A stretch of 38,484 nucleotides of DNA from a virus: positions 1 through 38,484 of the IMG/VR virus record IMGVR_UViG_3300034358_000001; one strand, 5' to 3'. Shown in pieces: positions 25,075-34,400 of this stretch. The notes beneath the pieces are model-generated. The model was not told the DNA's origin and made no database searches. It saw only the letters and a program-made list of their open reading frames with translations. A program made the translations under genes and the position numbers. The first letter of the stretch is position 1, and every line of letters starts with the position of its first letter.

Positions 25075-27351
25075 ATGAGTAAATTATCAAGTACGTTAGG
25101 TAACATAGCTACTCCCGGTATGTCCAGACTTCGTGGGACAGGCACCGTGGACTACAAGGCAGCAAGCGTTGGGGTTGACCCCAGCTACGAGCGCAAGTCT
25201 CAACTGATTGATACTGTAGGTAAGATGGCCCAAGTAGGCGCTGATACCTACGGTAAGTACAAAGAGAATCAGCGAGCCAAGGCCGATGAGCGCTCCAACG
25301 AGATTATCCGCAAGTTGACCCCTGAGCAACGCCGTGAAGCAATCAACAATGGAACCCTGCTGTACCAGGATGACCCCTACGCAATGGAAGCCCTGAAGCT
25401 GAAGACTGGTCGCAACGCTGCGTATCTAGTCGATGACGATGTGGCACAGAAGGTTAAGAACGGTGAGTTCCGTACTCGTGAGGAGATGGAGCAGTATCGC
25501 CATAACCAACTGCAAGAGGGTGCCAAGTCCTTTGCTGAGCAGTTCGGCATCAACGAGACTGATGAATACTTCCAGAAGGGTTTCAACTCTGATATCACCG
25601 AGCGTAATATCTCACTGTATGGTGCTCATGATAGCTTCCTTAGCGAACAGGCTAAGAAAGGTGCTGTTATTAATAGTCGTGTCGAACTTAACTCTGTGTT
25701 GAGCGACCCAGCGACTCTGCGCAGCCCTTACGCTGGAGAGTTCTTTGAGAACTACTTCAAGGCCGGTCTGACCACTGGTAGTATCCCAAGTGATGACCAA
25801 GCTTTCTCGATGGTAGCTCAGGGGCTTAACGATGTGGTCAACAAAGAGGGTGGCGCTCAGTTCCTCCAACAGATTGAGAACCGCAAGATTACTCTTCACG
25901 GGAGGGAAGCAACCTACAAGGACTTAATGGGGAACGAGCAGTGGAACGCCATGATGATTAAGGCGCAACACAATGAGTTCCAGCTGAACGCTAAGAAGAC
26001 TGAAGGCTTCAAGCTGAACGTGAACTCTGCGTTAAACCAAGAGGACATTGGTAGGGGCTGGGAGATGCTGCAGGGGTACAAGCAGGAACTTGATAAGCTG
26101 CAGCCAGGTGAAGAGATGACTCCTGAACGTGAGTTGTTGATTAGTGCTCAGGCTCAGATGCAGGACAAGTTCAAGCAGGAATCGTCTGCTACCGCTGAAG
26201 CGCTGGATAAGCAGCAGAAGACCATCAATAAGCAGTCTGTGATTGACGCTCAGTTCGAGAAGCGCCTGAAGGGACAGTATGTCTCCACTTCGTATAGCGA
26301 GATGCCAACCAACGAGAACACCGGTGAGTTTACTCACAGTGACATGGTGAACTACGCGAACAAGAAGCTGGCTGATATTGACAACATGGACTTGACTCCT
26401 GCTCAGAAAGACAAGATGAAGCTGGACTACATTAAGGCTGACTCCGAGAAGGGTGCTTTCCGTTCTGCGGTAGGTGAACTCATTGGTGACGCTGAGAAGG
26501 AATGGTCGGCTGCTGTGATTAATGGCAAGATGCCTCAAGACCCTGTGGCACTCAACGCCCTTCGCCGCATGCGCAACACTGACCCTGAACTGTTCGCTGC
26601 ACTATACGCAGATAAAGCTGAGATGTTCCTGACGATGGACATGATGGACAACCAAGGGATTGACCCTCAGGTTCTACTGGATGCCGACAAGTCACGTAAA
26701 GGGCTCACTAAAGAGATGCAATACGAAGACGATAAGGCTTGGTCTTCCCTGAAGAACAACTCTGAGTCTCCTGAGCTATCCCGTATGCCAGCCACTCTGG
26801 ACGCTGGTGCTCGCAAGATATATGACTCTGTGAAGTACCGGACAGGTAACGCTGATATGGCTATGCAACAGGTCGATAAGTATCTCAAAGAGAACACTAC
26901 GACTTTCACAAGCGATAACGTTGATGGTGATACCATTGGTGTTGTGACCCGTAATGCTCTTCGCGTGACCGACGACCCCGACTCTTGGAAACAAGGTAAG
27001 GACATCCTTGATGAATCAGCGAAGAAGCTTGCAGAGACCAACCCTTGGATTACCAACAAGCAGCTATCCATCTTTGAGCGTGGTGGTGAGGTTCACATGA
27101 TGGACACTACCGGACAGGTCCATGTGGTTTACGACAAGGAGCTGATGACTAAGATGTATCAGGATAACCAACGTAAGCTGGACGAGAAGGCTCGTGATGA
27201 AGCACTCAAGAACGCCAATAAGCGTACCTTACATACCCGCGCAATGAACAATAATAGAGAACGTGAGGCTAAGAAGCCAAAGCGTGAAGGCTCTATGTAT
27301 GACTCAGTGAGCGCAAAAGGTGTGTTTGATACTCTTACTGGTAAAGAATAA
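25075..27351 (+). CDS. 15: Internal virion protein gp15
   Basis: 758 aa (T7: 747). Component of the internal core and of the ejected periplasmic DNA tunnel. Long, largely helical and rich in Lys/Glu/Gln, without membrane segments, as the T7 protein. Recognised mainly by position between 14 and 16, by length and by the family-like N-terminus with GTGTVDYKAA. Ribosome site GGGAGG overlaps the end of gene 14. Confidence 0.95.
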   Translation: MSKLSSTLGNIATPGMSRLRGTGTVDYKAASVGVDPSYERKSQLIDTVGKMAQVGADTYGKYKENQRAKADERSNEIIRKLTPEQRREAINNGTLLYQDDPYAMEALKLKTGRNAAYLVDDDVAQKVKNGEFRTREEMEQYRHNQLQEGAKSFAEQFGINETDEYFQKGFNSDITERNISLYGAHDSFLSEQAKKGAVINSRVELNSVLSDPATLRSPYAGEFFENYFKAGLTTGSIPSDDQAFSMVAQGLNDVVNKEGGAQFLQQIENRKITLHGREATYKDLMGNEQWNAMMIKAQHNEFQLNAKKTEGFKLNVNSALNQEDIGRGWEMLQGYKQELDKLQPGEEMTPERELLISAQAQMQDKFKQESSATAEALDKQQKTINKQSVIDAQFEKRLKGQYVSTSYSEMPTNENTGEFTHSDMVNYANKKLADIDNMDLTPAQKDKMKLDYIKADSEKGAFRSAVGELIGDAEKEWSAAVINGKMPQDPVALNALRRMRNTDPELFAALYADKAEMFLTMDMMDNQGIDPQVLLDADKSRKGLTKEMQYEDDKAWSSLKNNSESPELSRMPATLDAGARKIYDSVKYRTGNADMAMQQVDKYLKENTTTFTSDNVDGDTIGVVTRNALRVTDDPDSWKQGKDILDESAKKLAETNPWITNKQLSIFERGGEVHMMDTTGQVHVVYDKELMTKMYQDNQRKLDEKARDEALKNANKRTLHTRAMNNNREREAKKPKREGSMYDSVSAKGVFDTLTGKE

Positions 27352-27376
27352 GCAAACCCACAATAGGAGGTTCCTC

Positions 27377-30300
27377 GTGGATAAGTATGATGCAAAACAG
27401 CCTCATGAATATGATGGCTACTTTCAACAGGCGGCAGACTCTCACGGGGTCTCCTATGACCTTCTTCGTAAAGTAGGTTGGAATGAATCCCGTTTTAACC
27501 CCAAGGCTCAATCCCCAACAGGACCAAGAGGTGTCATGCAGTTTACCAAAGCGACCGGTAAGGCTTATGGGCTGATGACTGATGAGGACTTCAATGACCC
27601 CGCTAAGTCTATCGACGCTGGGGCTAGATACATGTCAGACCTAGTTAAGAAGTTTGGTGGTGATGAACTTAAAGCTGCTCTTGCGTACAACCAAGGCGAG
27701 GGTAAGAATGGTGCTCCACAGCTTCAGGCATATGACAAGGGTGACTTCGCGTCACTCTCTGAGGAAGGCCGCGGTTACATGAGGAACCTACTCGACGTTG
27801 CTCAGAGTCCACGTAAAGGTGAACTTGAGGCGTTCGGGGGCATCACCCCAAAGGGTAAAGGTATTGCGTATGAGGATGCGATGTCAGGTATTGGTAAGGA
27901 GCCCAAAGTGTCTTCCACCGATTTACCTGAGTCGCAGGGCTTTTCAGTGGCTGGCAAAGAGCAACCCAAGCCTAACCAACCTTTCGGTAAGGACTATTGG
28001 GAAGCTAAAGGACAAACACTTGATGAAGCAGACCAACGTAGTACCTTCTTCGGATTCGGTAATGCTGCTGAAGCAGAAGTCTCCAACTCAACCTTGGGTG
28101 TCGCTTTCCGTGCTTCTCGTACTGATGGTGGCTTTGACGTCCTTTCTGATGTACTTCAACCGACACGGTTCAATAACCACATTTGGTCTCCTGAAGAACT
28201 GGAGCGTATTCGTAACGAAGTGAAGAACCCCGCGTACATGAATGTTGTGCTGGGTGGTAACTCTGAGACTCTTGATGACCTCATTAAGTTAGCCAACGAG
28301 AACTTCGAGATGGACGCTAAGGCCTACGAGGGAGGAATGGGTGCACGCTTGAGCGCTGGTATCATTGGAGCTGCTGTCGACCCTTTGAGTTTCGTGCCAT
28401 TGGCCGGTATTGGCGCTAAGGGATTCAAGCTGGTGAACAAGGCATTAATTGTAGGTAGTCAAGCTGCTGCACTCAACGTTGTCTCTGAGGGTGTCCGTAC
28501 GTCGGTTGCTGGTGGACAAGAACACTATGCAGAAGCTGCCCTTGGTGGACTCATCTTGGCTGGTGGGCTCTCTGCTATCACTGACGGTATCGCCCGTGGA
28601 CTCCGTAAGTCTGGTGTAGAACAGATTGAGCGACCCTTTGATGCTGCACACATGCGGTTCGAAGTTCGTGAGACTGCTCGTAACACCGATGGTTTTGATG
28701 GTTCCCGCCTGCCCCCAAGTGAGGAGCGTGTCTTCGATAACTTCAACGGCGTGGACTATTCTCCATTGCCAAGTGAGCCTGGTGCTGTAGTGCTGCGTGA
28801 TGGTTCTATCATCAGTGACACCAACTTAGCTAACCCACTGACTGCCCGTGAGTTCGCTGATATTGACCCTGAGCGCGCTGCATGGGGTGTGCCGATGGGT
28901 GGACTATCTGAGATTGGTCTGCGTACCCTGCGCTCAGAGGTACCTGAGATTCGTAGTATTGCTTCTGACTTGGTTCGCTCACCTACAGGGATGCAATCGG
29001 GCTCACACGGTAAGTATGGCGCAACTGCTTCTGACATCAAGGAGAGACTGCATAGTACCAACCAGCGCACGTACAACGATGTACATGATGCCATGCGTGA
29101 GGCCCTCAAAGACCCTGAGTGGTCAGTGGGTGTCTTCCGTACTGGTGCCCAAGGTGCCCGCCAGGAAATCTACAAGCGTGTAGCGTTAGCAATCGAGCGA
29201 CCAGAACTTCAGGCAAACTTAACGAAAGCTGAGAAGAAGGTCATGGGGTTGATTAAAGACCACTTCGACGTGAAGCGTGAGATGATGGAGAACCCTTCTG
29301 TGTTTGGTAATAAGGCCACCAGCATCTTCCCTAACAGTCGTCACAAAGGGACTTACGTACCTAACGTGTACAGCCGTGAGGCAAAGCTTCTGTACGCTCG
29401 AGAGATTGGTGATAACGATGGACTGCAAGAAGCAATCGCTGCCAGTTGGATGACATCTTACCGTTCACGACCTGAAGTAAAAACTCGTGTTGATGAGCAC
29501 CTAGCTGAGGTCATGGGTATTGACGCTAAGGCTGTGACTGAAGAGATGGTGATGAAACATGCCAGTGATAAGGCTTATGGTATCGCTAAGACCGATGAGT
29601 TTAACAGCTCGTCAGTCATTGAGGATAACATTGATGGTCTCAGTGGGATTGAGCGTAACTCATTCCTTGAAGCCCGTAACCTGTTCGATAGTGACATGCC
29701 AATCACCTTGCCTAACGGTAAGTCATTCTCAGTGAACGACCTGCGTGACTTCGACATGAAGCACATCATGCCTGCATATGACCGTCGAGTTGATGGTGAC
29801 ATTGCAATCATGGGGGGCACCGGGAAGACAACTGCGGAGCTAACAGCTGCCATCAAGGCTCTAGATAGTAAGACTGGAGGTAAAGGTAAGGTTAAAGGTG
29901 AAGTGGCCGCACTGAAGGATACCCTTAAGATTCTAACTGGGCGCGCTCGCCGCAATCAGGATACGATTGGTGACACCTTGGTTCGCTCTCTTAATGATAT
30001 GTCATTCTTCACAAAGAACGCATATATGGGCCTTCAGAACCTCACGGAAATCTCTGGGATGCTCGCTAAGGGTAACGTCAGGGCAATGCTTCACGGTATC
30101 CCTGTGCTCCGTGACTTAGCGTTCCGCAATAAGCCTGTCTCTGGGAATGAACTGAAAGAGCTTCACTCTGCTATATTTGGCAAAGAGTTCGACCAGTTAA
30201 TCAGACCGACCCGTCAGGACATCATTCAGCGACTCAGGGAGTCCACAGAGGCAACAAACACCACGACCAATGTAGTCGGTACCATCAAGCACGCAACCCA

Positions 30301-31327
30301 AGAGCTGGCCACTCGGTCTCCGCTGACTAAGTTCCTGAATGGCACGTCTAACTATCTGCTGGACACTGCTCGTCAAGGGATGATGGGTGATATTGTTTCT
30401 CATGCCTTAACCGGTAAGGGAGCCAATAAGTGGATTAAGAAAGACATGCTGAGGTCAGCAAGTATCACTAAGGAACAGTGGGATGGAATACAGAATCTTA
30501 TCCGGGAGAATGTGATTCAAGGTGCTGATGGTAAGTTCACCTTCAAGGACAAGAAGGCTCTTGCTAATGACCCTCGGGCTATGGACTTATGGCGAATGGC
30601 AGACAGGGTAGCAGATGAGACTATGCTGAGACCACACAAGGTATCCGCTCAGGATTCTAAAGCGTTTGGTGCCCTTGCGAAGATGGTCTTACAGTTCAAG
30701 ACGTTCGTCATCAAGTCACTCAACGCTAAGACTATCCGTTCAGGTGCTGAGGCCTTTAAGAACCGCCGGGCTTCCGATATGGCTCTAACTTACGCAATCT
30801 CTGGTGGCATCGCTGCTGGTTACTACGTGATGCAGGCCCACATGAAGGCCGCTGGTCTTCCTAAAGAGCAACAGAAGGACTACCTGAAGAGGGCTCTTGA
30901 CTCTAAGATGATTGCCTACGCGATGGCTTCTCGAAGCTCTCACTTGGGCTCACCTATCTCTATTGGTAACTTCGCTATGACCGCTGCTGGTTATGACCAA
31001 GGGAACCTTGTGCGCTCTACTATTCTACCTAAAGGAGACCAGAAGCGTGACAGGGACAACCCGTGGACTGCTCGCGACGGAGGTGACTCTATCATGAAGG
31101 CAATAGGTGAACAGGTTCCAGCGTTGGGCTTTGCTGGTGCTGTAGTGTCAGGCTCTAAGAACCTCGCAGGTGTACTGACTGCTCCGAGCAAAGTGACTGA
31201 GAGGGACTTCATGACTGGCTTGATGAATTCTCATCGTGAGATGATACCGAACGACCCGGTGTCCCAACAGTTACTCATTAAGTTCTATGAGGCTAACGGG
31301 GTGCACATCAAGAGGGAGAAGAAATAA
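27377..31327 (+). CDS. 16: Internal virion protein with transglycosylase domain (gp16)
   Basis: 1316 aa (T7: 1318). Ejected protein that locally opens peptidoglycan and lines the inner-membrane DNA channel. Residues 1-150 are a lytic transglycosylase (SLT) domain: WNESRF with catalytic E37, GPRGVMQFTKATG and AALAYNQGEG. The rest follows T7 throughout (for example DLVRSPTGMQSG, LRDFDMKHIMPAYDRRVDGD, VLQFKTFVIKSLN). I choose GTG 27377 (MDKYDAKQPHEYDG) behind ATAGGAGG because it reproduces the T7 N-terminus; the longer reading from 27320 overlaps gene 15. Confidence 0.97.
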   Translation: MDKYDAKQPHEYDGYFQQAADSHGVSYDLLRKVGWNESRFNPKAQSPTGPRGVMQFTKATGKAYGLMTDEDFNDPAKSIDAGARYMSDLVKKFGGDELKAALAYNQGEGKNGAPQLQAYDKGDFASLSEEGRGYMRNLLDVAQSPRKGELEAFGGITPKGKGIAYEDAMSGIGKEPKVSSTDLPESQGFSVAGKEQPKPNQPFGKDYWEAKGQTLDEADQRSTFFGFGNAAEAEVSNSTLGVAFRASRTDGGFDVLSDVLQPTRFNNHIWSPEELERIRNEVKNPAYMNVVLGGNSETLDDLIKLANENFEMDAKAYEGGMGARLSAGIIGAAVDPLSFVPLAGIGAKGFKLVNKALIVGSQAAALNVVSEGVRTSVAGGQEHYAEAALGGLILAGGLSAITDGIARGLRKSGVEQIERPFDAAHMRFEVRETARNTDGFDGSRLPPSEERVFDNFNGVDYSPLPSEPGAVVLRDGSIISDTNLANPLTAREFADIDPERAAWGVPMGGLSEIGLRTLRSEVPEIRSIASDLVRSPTGMQSGSHGKYGATASDIKERLHSTNQRTYNDVHDAMREALKDPEWSVGVFRTGAQGARQEIYKRVALAIERPELQANLTKAEKKVMGLIKDHFDVKREMMENPSVFGNKATSIFPNSRHKGTYVPNVYSREAKLLYAREIGDNDGLQEAIAASWMTSYRSRPEVKTRVDEHLAEVMGIDAKAVTEEMVMKHASDKAYGIAKTDEFNSSSVIEDNIDGLSGIERNSFLEARNLFDSDMPITLPNGKSFSVNDLRDFDMKHIMPAYDRRVDGDIAIMGGTGKTTAELTAAIKALDSKTGGKGKVKGEVAALKDTLKILTGRARRNQDTIGDTLVRSLNDMSFFTKNAYMGLQNLTEISGMLAKGNVRAMLHGIPVLRDLAFRNKPVSGNELKELHSAIFGKEFDQLIRPTRQDIIQRLRESTEATNTTTNVVGTIKHATQELATRSPLTKFLNGTSNYLLDTARQGMMGDIVSHALTGKGANKWIKKDMLRSASITKEQWDGIQNLIRENVIQGADGKFTFKDKKALANDPRAMDLWRMADRVADETMLRPHKVSAQDSKAFGALAKMVLQFKTFVIKSLNAKTIRSGAEAFKNRRASDMALTYAISGGIAAGYYVMQAHMKAAGLPKEQQKDYLKRALDSKMIAYAMASRSSHLGSPISIGNFAMTAAGYDQGNLVRSTILPKGDQKRDRDNPWTARDGGDSIMKAIGEQVPALGFAGAVVSGSKNLAGVLTAPSKVTERDFMTGLMNSHREMIPNDPVSQQLLIKFYEANGVHIKREKK

Positions 31328-31347
31328 TACGACTCACTAATGGGAAG
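31325..31347 (+). promoter_or_regulatory. Phage promoter (phi17)
   Basis: TAATACGACTCACTAATGGGAA, +1 at G31342; its first TAA is the stop codon of gene 16. Confidence 0.93.
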
Positions 31348-31394
31348 GCTAACAACAAGCTTCCCACCTTAATTTCAACTGAAGGAGGTACAGC

Positions 31395-32990
31395 ATGGCT
31401 CTCAGAATTCGTACCGTGATGACTTACCCGCTTAATGGTTCCACGGAGTTTCTCATACCGTTTGAGTACCTGGCCCGTAAGTTCGTCACTGTGACCCTCG
31501 TTGGTCAAGACCGTAAAGAACTAGTACTTAATCAGGACTTCCGATTCGTAGAGAAAACTAAGATTCAAACTACTCGGGTATGGACAGCCTCAGATGGCTA
31601 CACCCTAATCGAGATTCGCCGTTTCACCTCCGCAACTGAGCGTCTGGTTGACTTTGCTGATGGGTCAATCCTGCGTGCATACGACCTGAACATCTCTCAG
31701 GTGCAAACACTCCACGTTGCTGAGGAAGCCCGTGACCTTACAGCGGATACTATCAGTGTCAATACCGATGGGCACCTGGATGCTCGCGGTCGTAGGATTG
31801 TGAACGTTGCTGACCCCACCGAGGACTATGATGCTGTCAACCTACGCACAGTGAGGAACTGGAATGATGGTGCCTATCAGTCATACCTTAAGGCTCAACA
31901 GGAAGCCACACGCGCAACGCAACAGGCTGACAGAGCTACCAGTGCGGCTACCCTTGCTGCGGCCTCTCAGAGTGCTGCTGCTACTTCTGAAGTGAATTCT
32001 AAGAGCAGTGAGACTGCTGCGAAGGCCTCTGAGAATAGTGCGACAGCTTCCGCCACCAGGGCACTGGCATCTGAAGTAGCTGCTAATGGTCACGCTACCC
32101 GAGCAAACACCGAGGCTACTCGCTCTACAACTGAGGCTGACCGCTCAAGAGATGAGGCTAATCGCTCCAAGAGTGAAGCTGACCGTGCCAAACTGGAAGC
32201 AGATAAGCTCGGTAACATGAACGAACTGGGTGGTGCCTTAGAGTCCGTTACTGGAACAACTGTGAAGTGGAGGGGCGCCCACTGGTTCAAGACTGGTTTG
32301 GAGTTAGTACATACCGAACCATTCATTGACTTCCATCACAACAACAACGAGGGGGCTGACTACACGCATCGACTCGTAGCAGACACCGCGGACCGACTCA
32401 GAGTGTCCTCTGGGTTACATGTGGACAACAACCTGACTGGTGGTGGCAACTGGAGTACACCCAATAACATCACCGGTGGCTACGTAGAGTCAGCTACGGA
32501 CGTATTGGCGAAGCGTCACCTACTCGCTGAGGGTAACCTGTCCCTCAATGGAGACCGTAGGTGGATTGTCTCATTTAAGACTAACGATGGTCAGAGTCGA
32601 ATGAATTTCTACAAAGACCCAACCAGTGACCTGCGTATTAACAACGGCATTGAGGGAGGCGGTGACTTTATAATCAAACGTGATAACTCACTGGGCTGGG
32701 GCGTTGCTGGCTCCACTCTGTCTGGAGACGGTAACCTATATGGTACTCGTTGGGGAGGCTGGTTGTATGACTACATTGCACGCACCTTACTAATTGAAGT
32801 GGCACAGGGTGGTGCTGTTAGGCACGACTTGACCGGTCAGTTTAGCTTTGAGACTCCTAATGGTCACAGCATTACAGGCTGGGAGTCAGCCACACAAGAC
32901 GGCAGCGTCCGTTACACTAAGTGGTGGAGCCGCCAGCTCCTGCGCAGGACCACTACATCGGGCTGGATAGCGTGTGGTCGTACCAGCTAA
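31395..32990 (+). CDS. 17: Tail fibre (gp17), divergent distal domain
   Basis: 531 aa (T7: 553). Trimeric fibre for host recognition. Residues 1-150 are the T7-type tail-binding domain (TVMTYPLNGSTEFLIPFEYL, RTVRNWNDGA). Residues about 150-265 are a long Ala/Ser/Glu/Arg-rich heptad region, a coiled-coil shaft. From about 270 on there is a different Gly/Asn-rich beta domain (WRGAHWFKTGLELVHTEPF, IDFHHNN) ending in CGRTS; its tip is not that of T7, so the receptor may differ. No intramolecular chaperone or enzymatic motif is visible. Confidence 0.92.
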   Translation: MALRIRTVMTYPLNGSTEFLIPFEYLARKFVTVTLVGQDRKELVLNQDFRFVEKTKIQTTRVWTASDGYTLIEIRRFTSATERLVDFADGSILRAYDLNISQVQTLHVAEEARDLTADTISVNTDGHLDARGRRIVNVADPTEDYDAVNLRTVRNWNDGAYQSYLKAQQEATRATQQADRATSAATLAAASQSAAATSEVNSKSSETAAKASENSATASATRALASEVAANGHATRANTEATRSTTEADRSRDEANRSKSEADRAKLEADKLGNMNELGGALESVTGTTVKWRGAHWFKTGLELVHTEPFIDFHHNNNEGADYTHRLVADTADRLRVSSGLHVDNNLTGGGNWSTPNNITGGYVESATDVLAKRHLLAEGNLSLNGDRRWIVSFKTNDGQSRMNFYKDPTSDLRINNGIEGGGDFIIKRDNSLGWGVAGSTLSGDGNLYGTRWGGWLYDYIARTLLIEVAQGGAVRHDLTGQFSFETPNGHSITGWESATQDGSVRYTKWWSRQLLRRTTTSGWIACGRTS

Positions 32991-33012
32991 CAACAACAAT
33001 AAGGAGAACACA

Positions 33013-33351
33013 ATGTTTACTTTTAGAAACGTAGAGTCCTACTTCCATCCACACCCTGTGTTTCCTGATGCGATTTACTTCAGGGACTCATTGGGCCGGG
33101 ACTTCTACGAAGAACGTAACAAGCTAACTGACGGTTGCCACGTAGTTACCGTTGGTCCAACTGGGGAAGTTGTAGGTTTCACCACGTGCATTGTGAACAA
33201 GCCCACCAGCCTACTCGAGAACGTCAGTCTCTTTGAGGTCGACCCTGAGACTCTTCCTGCCACCTTCCTTGAGCGCTGCTGGGACTGGAAGTTCGATGAG
33301 TCCACCCGGAGTGTTTATAAGGAGGAACAGGATGCTGTCACTGGACTTTAA
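33013..33351 (+). CDS. Unrecognised 112-aa protein between tail fibre and holin
   Basis: ATG 33013 after AAGGAG, 22 nt behind gene 17; an in-frame upstream ATG (32974) lies within gene 17 and lacks a ribosome site. The protein begins MFTFRNVESYFHPHPVF, is aromatic-rich and acidic, and has no membrane segment or signal peptide. T7 has no gene between 17 and 17.5. Small proteins next to fibre genes are often fibre chaperones or attachment factors, so such a role is a guess from position. Its end overlaps the holin gene by 20 bases. Confidence 0.75.
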   Translation: MFTFRNVESYFHPHPVFPDAIYFRDSLGRDFYEERNKLTDGCHVVTVGPTGEVVGFTTCIVNKPTSLLENVSLFEVDPETLPATFLERCWDWKFDESTRSVYKEEQDAVTGL

Positions 33352-33538
33352 TAATGAAATCGTTAAGGCTGCACCCATTGCGGGTGTGGCTGGTGTCGAT
33401 GGCATGGCCCGCTTGTTCTGGGGCCTATCGCTCAACGAGTGGTTCTATGTGGCCGCTATCGCATACACGGTGGCTCAGATTGGTGCCAAGGTAGTCGATG
33501 TGATTATCAAATGGAAGAAGGAGACTAAAGATGTCTGA
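33332..33538 (+). CDS. 17.5: Holin (gp17.5)
   Basis: 68 aa (T7: 67), type II holin that permeabilises the inner membrane at lysis. Nearly T7 throughout: MLSLDFNNEIVKAAPI, LSLNEWFYVAAIAYTVAQIG and KVVDVIIKWKK. One transmembrane helix (about 33-50) with a Lys-rich C-terminal tail. ATG 33332 after AAGGAGG; overlaps the preceding gene and gene 18. Confidence 0.95.
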   Translation: MLSLDFNNEIVKAAPIAGVAGVDGMARLFWGLSLNEWFYVAAIAYTVAQIGAKVVDVIIKWKKETKDV

Positions 33539-33797
33539 TAAAACTCTCATCATGTTCCTCGAAGCACTGGACACTGAGATGGCACAACGTATGCTGGCGG
33601 ACCTACAAGACGATAAACGTCGATGCCCTCAGTTGTACAACGCAATCGGGAAATTACTGGACCGCCATAAGTTCCAAATCTCTAAGCTCCAACCTGACCA
33701 AAACATCTTGGGTGGACTGGCAGATGGACTGAAGGAGTACAACAACTCGGTAGGGACTTCTGGTCTCACTGATGATGACCTGTACACGGTGAACTGA
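33531..33797 (+). CDS. 18: Small terminase subunit (gp18)
   Basis: 88 aa (T7: 89). Recognises phage concatemers and loads the large subunit. Conserved: MFLEALDTEMAQRMLADLQDD, LYNAIGKLLDRHKFQISKLQPD and GLTDDDLYT. Overlaps the holin stop (ATGTCTGA), with AAGGAG in the holin gene. Confidence 0.95.
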   Translation: MSDKTLIMFLEALDTEMAQRMLADLQDDKRRCPQLYNAIGKLLDRHKFQISKLQPDQNILGGLADGLKEYNNSVGTSGLTDDDLYTVN

Positions 33798-33800
33798 TGG

Positions 33801-33846
33801 TAATACTCAAGGCCCCTATATGTAGGGGTCTTTCATGAATTATCAT
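33801..33846 (+). ncRNA. RNase III processing stem (R18.5-like)
   Basis: AAGGCCCCTA (33809-33818) pairs with TAGGGGTCTT (33823-33832) around a TATG loop, with further weaker pairing outside (TAAT with ATTA). It carries the CTCAAGG start of the other processing stems and lies between genes 18 and 18.5, the T7 R18.5 position. Confidence 0.75.
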
Positions 33847-33896
33847 ACTACGTGGTGACAACGCTACGTTGATTCTGTAGAAAGACGGGAGGCATT

Positions 33897-34343
33897 ATGC
33901 TGCTATTTTTAAAGAAAGCACTCCCTTGGGTACTCTTAGTTGGTGCACTGTTTCTAGGTGGTGCCAAGTATGGGTATGACAAGGCAAACACTAAATGGGA
34001 ACAGGAGGTACACAATGAGTACGTCAAGAGAACTGAGGCGACTGCGAATAAACAAGCTGCTGTCAATGCAGTATCACAGGAGTACCAAGACGACCTTGCG
34101 GCGCTGGAAGGCAGTACTGATAGGGTTATTGCTGATTTGCGTAACGATGGTAAGCGCCTGCGGGTCAAGCTATCAAGTACCTCACGAGAACTCCAAGATA
34201 ACGGTGGATGCCTCATTGATGGTAGAGCCGAACTTGACGAAGAGTTTAGTAAGCGTCTTATCGGAGTAACCCAAAGAGGCGACGCTTGGATTAAGGCACT
34301 ACAGAACACAATCATAGAGATGCAACAGAAGGAGAACAAGTAG
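33897..34343 (+). CDS. 18.5: Rz-like inner-membrane spanin (gp18.5)
   Basis: 148 aa (T7: 143). i-spanin: an N-terminal membrane helix (about 8-21, PWVLLVGALFLGG) followed by a long periplasmic coiled-coil (QEVHNEYVKRTEA, LAALEGSTDRVIADLRNDGKRLRV). With the lipoprotein encoded inside it, it fuses inner and outer membranes at lysis. ATG 33897 after GGGAGG. Confidence 0.95.
   Translation: MLLFLKKALPWVLLVGALFLGGAKYGYDKANTKWEQEVHNEYVKRTEATANKQAAVNAVSQEYQDDLAALEGSTDRVIADLRNDGKRLRVKLSSTSRELQDNGGCLIDGRAELDEEFSKRLIGVTQRGDAWIKALQNTIIEMQQKENK
34015..34269 (+). CDS. 18.7: Rz1-like outer-membrane spanin lipoprotein (gp18.7), nested
   Basis: 84 aa, fully nested in gene 18.5 in another frame, as in T7 (83 aa). 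ATG 34015 after CAGGAGG. A basic N-terminus and the hydrophobic AVLIGLLLICVTM lead to a lipobox VSAC with the lipidated cysteine C49. The end ITVDASLMVEPNLT is close to T7. Forms the spanin complex with gp18.5. Confidence 0.93.
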   Translation: MSTSRELRRLRINKLLSMQYHRSTKTTLRRWKAVLIGLLLICVTMVSACGSSYQVPHENSKITVDASLMVEPNLTKSLVSVLSE

Positions 34344-34400
34344 TGGATACCTCATGCACCAAAACCTTATGGACACTTATGATTACGAGAGGAGGCCACT

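Noticed and set aside
26695-26720. GGGCTCACTAAAGAG inside gene 15, resembling a T3 promoter core
   Set aside because: Upstream bases and the GGG start are absent; chance similarity in coding sequence.
27320-27376. Longer gp16 start inside gene 15
   Set aside because: No ribosome site; the GTG at 27377 reproduces the T7 N-terminus and follows AGGAGG.
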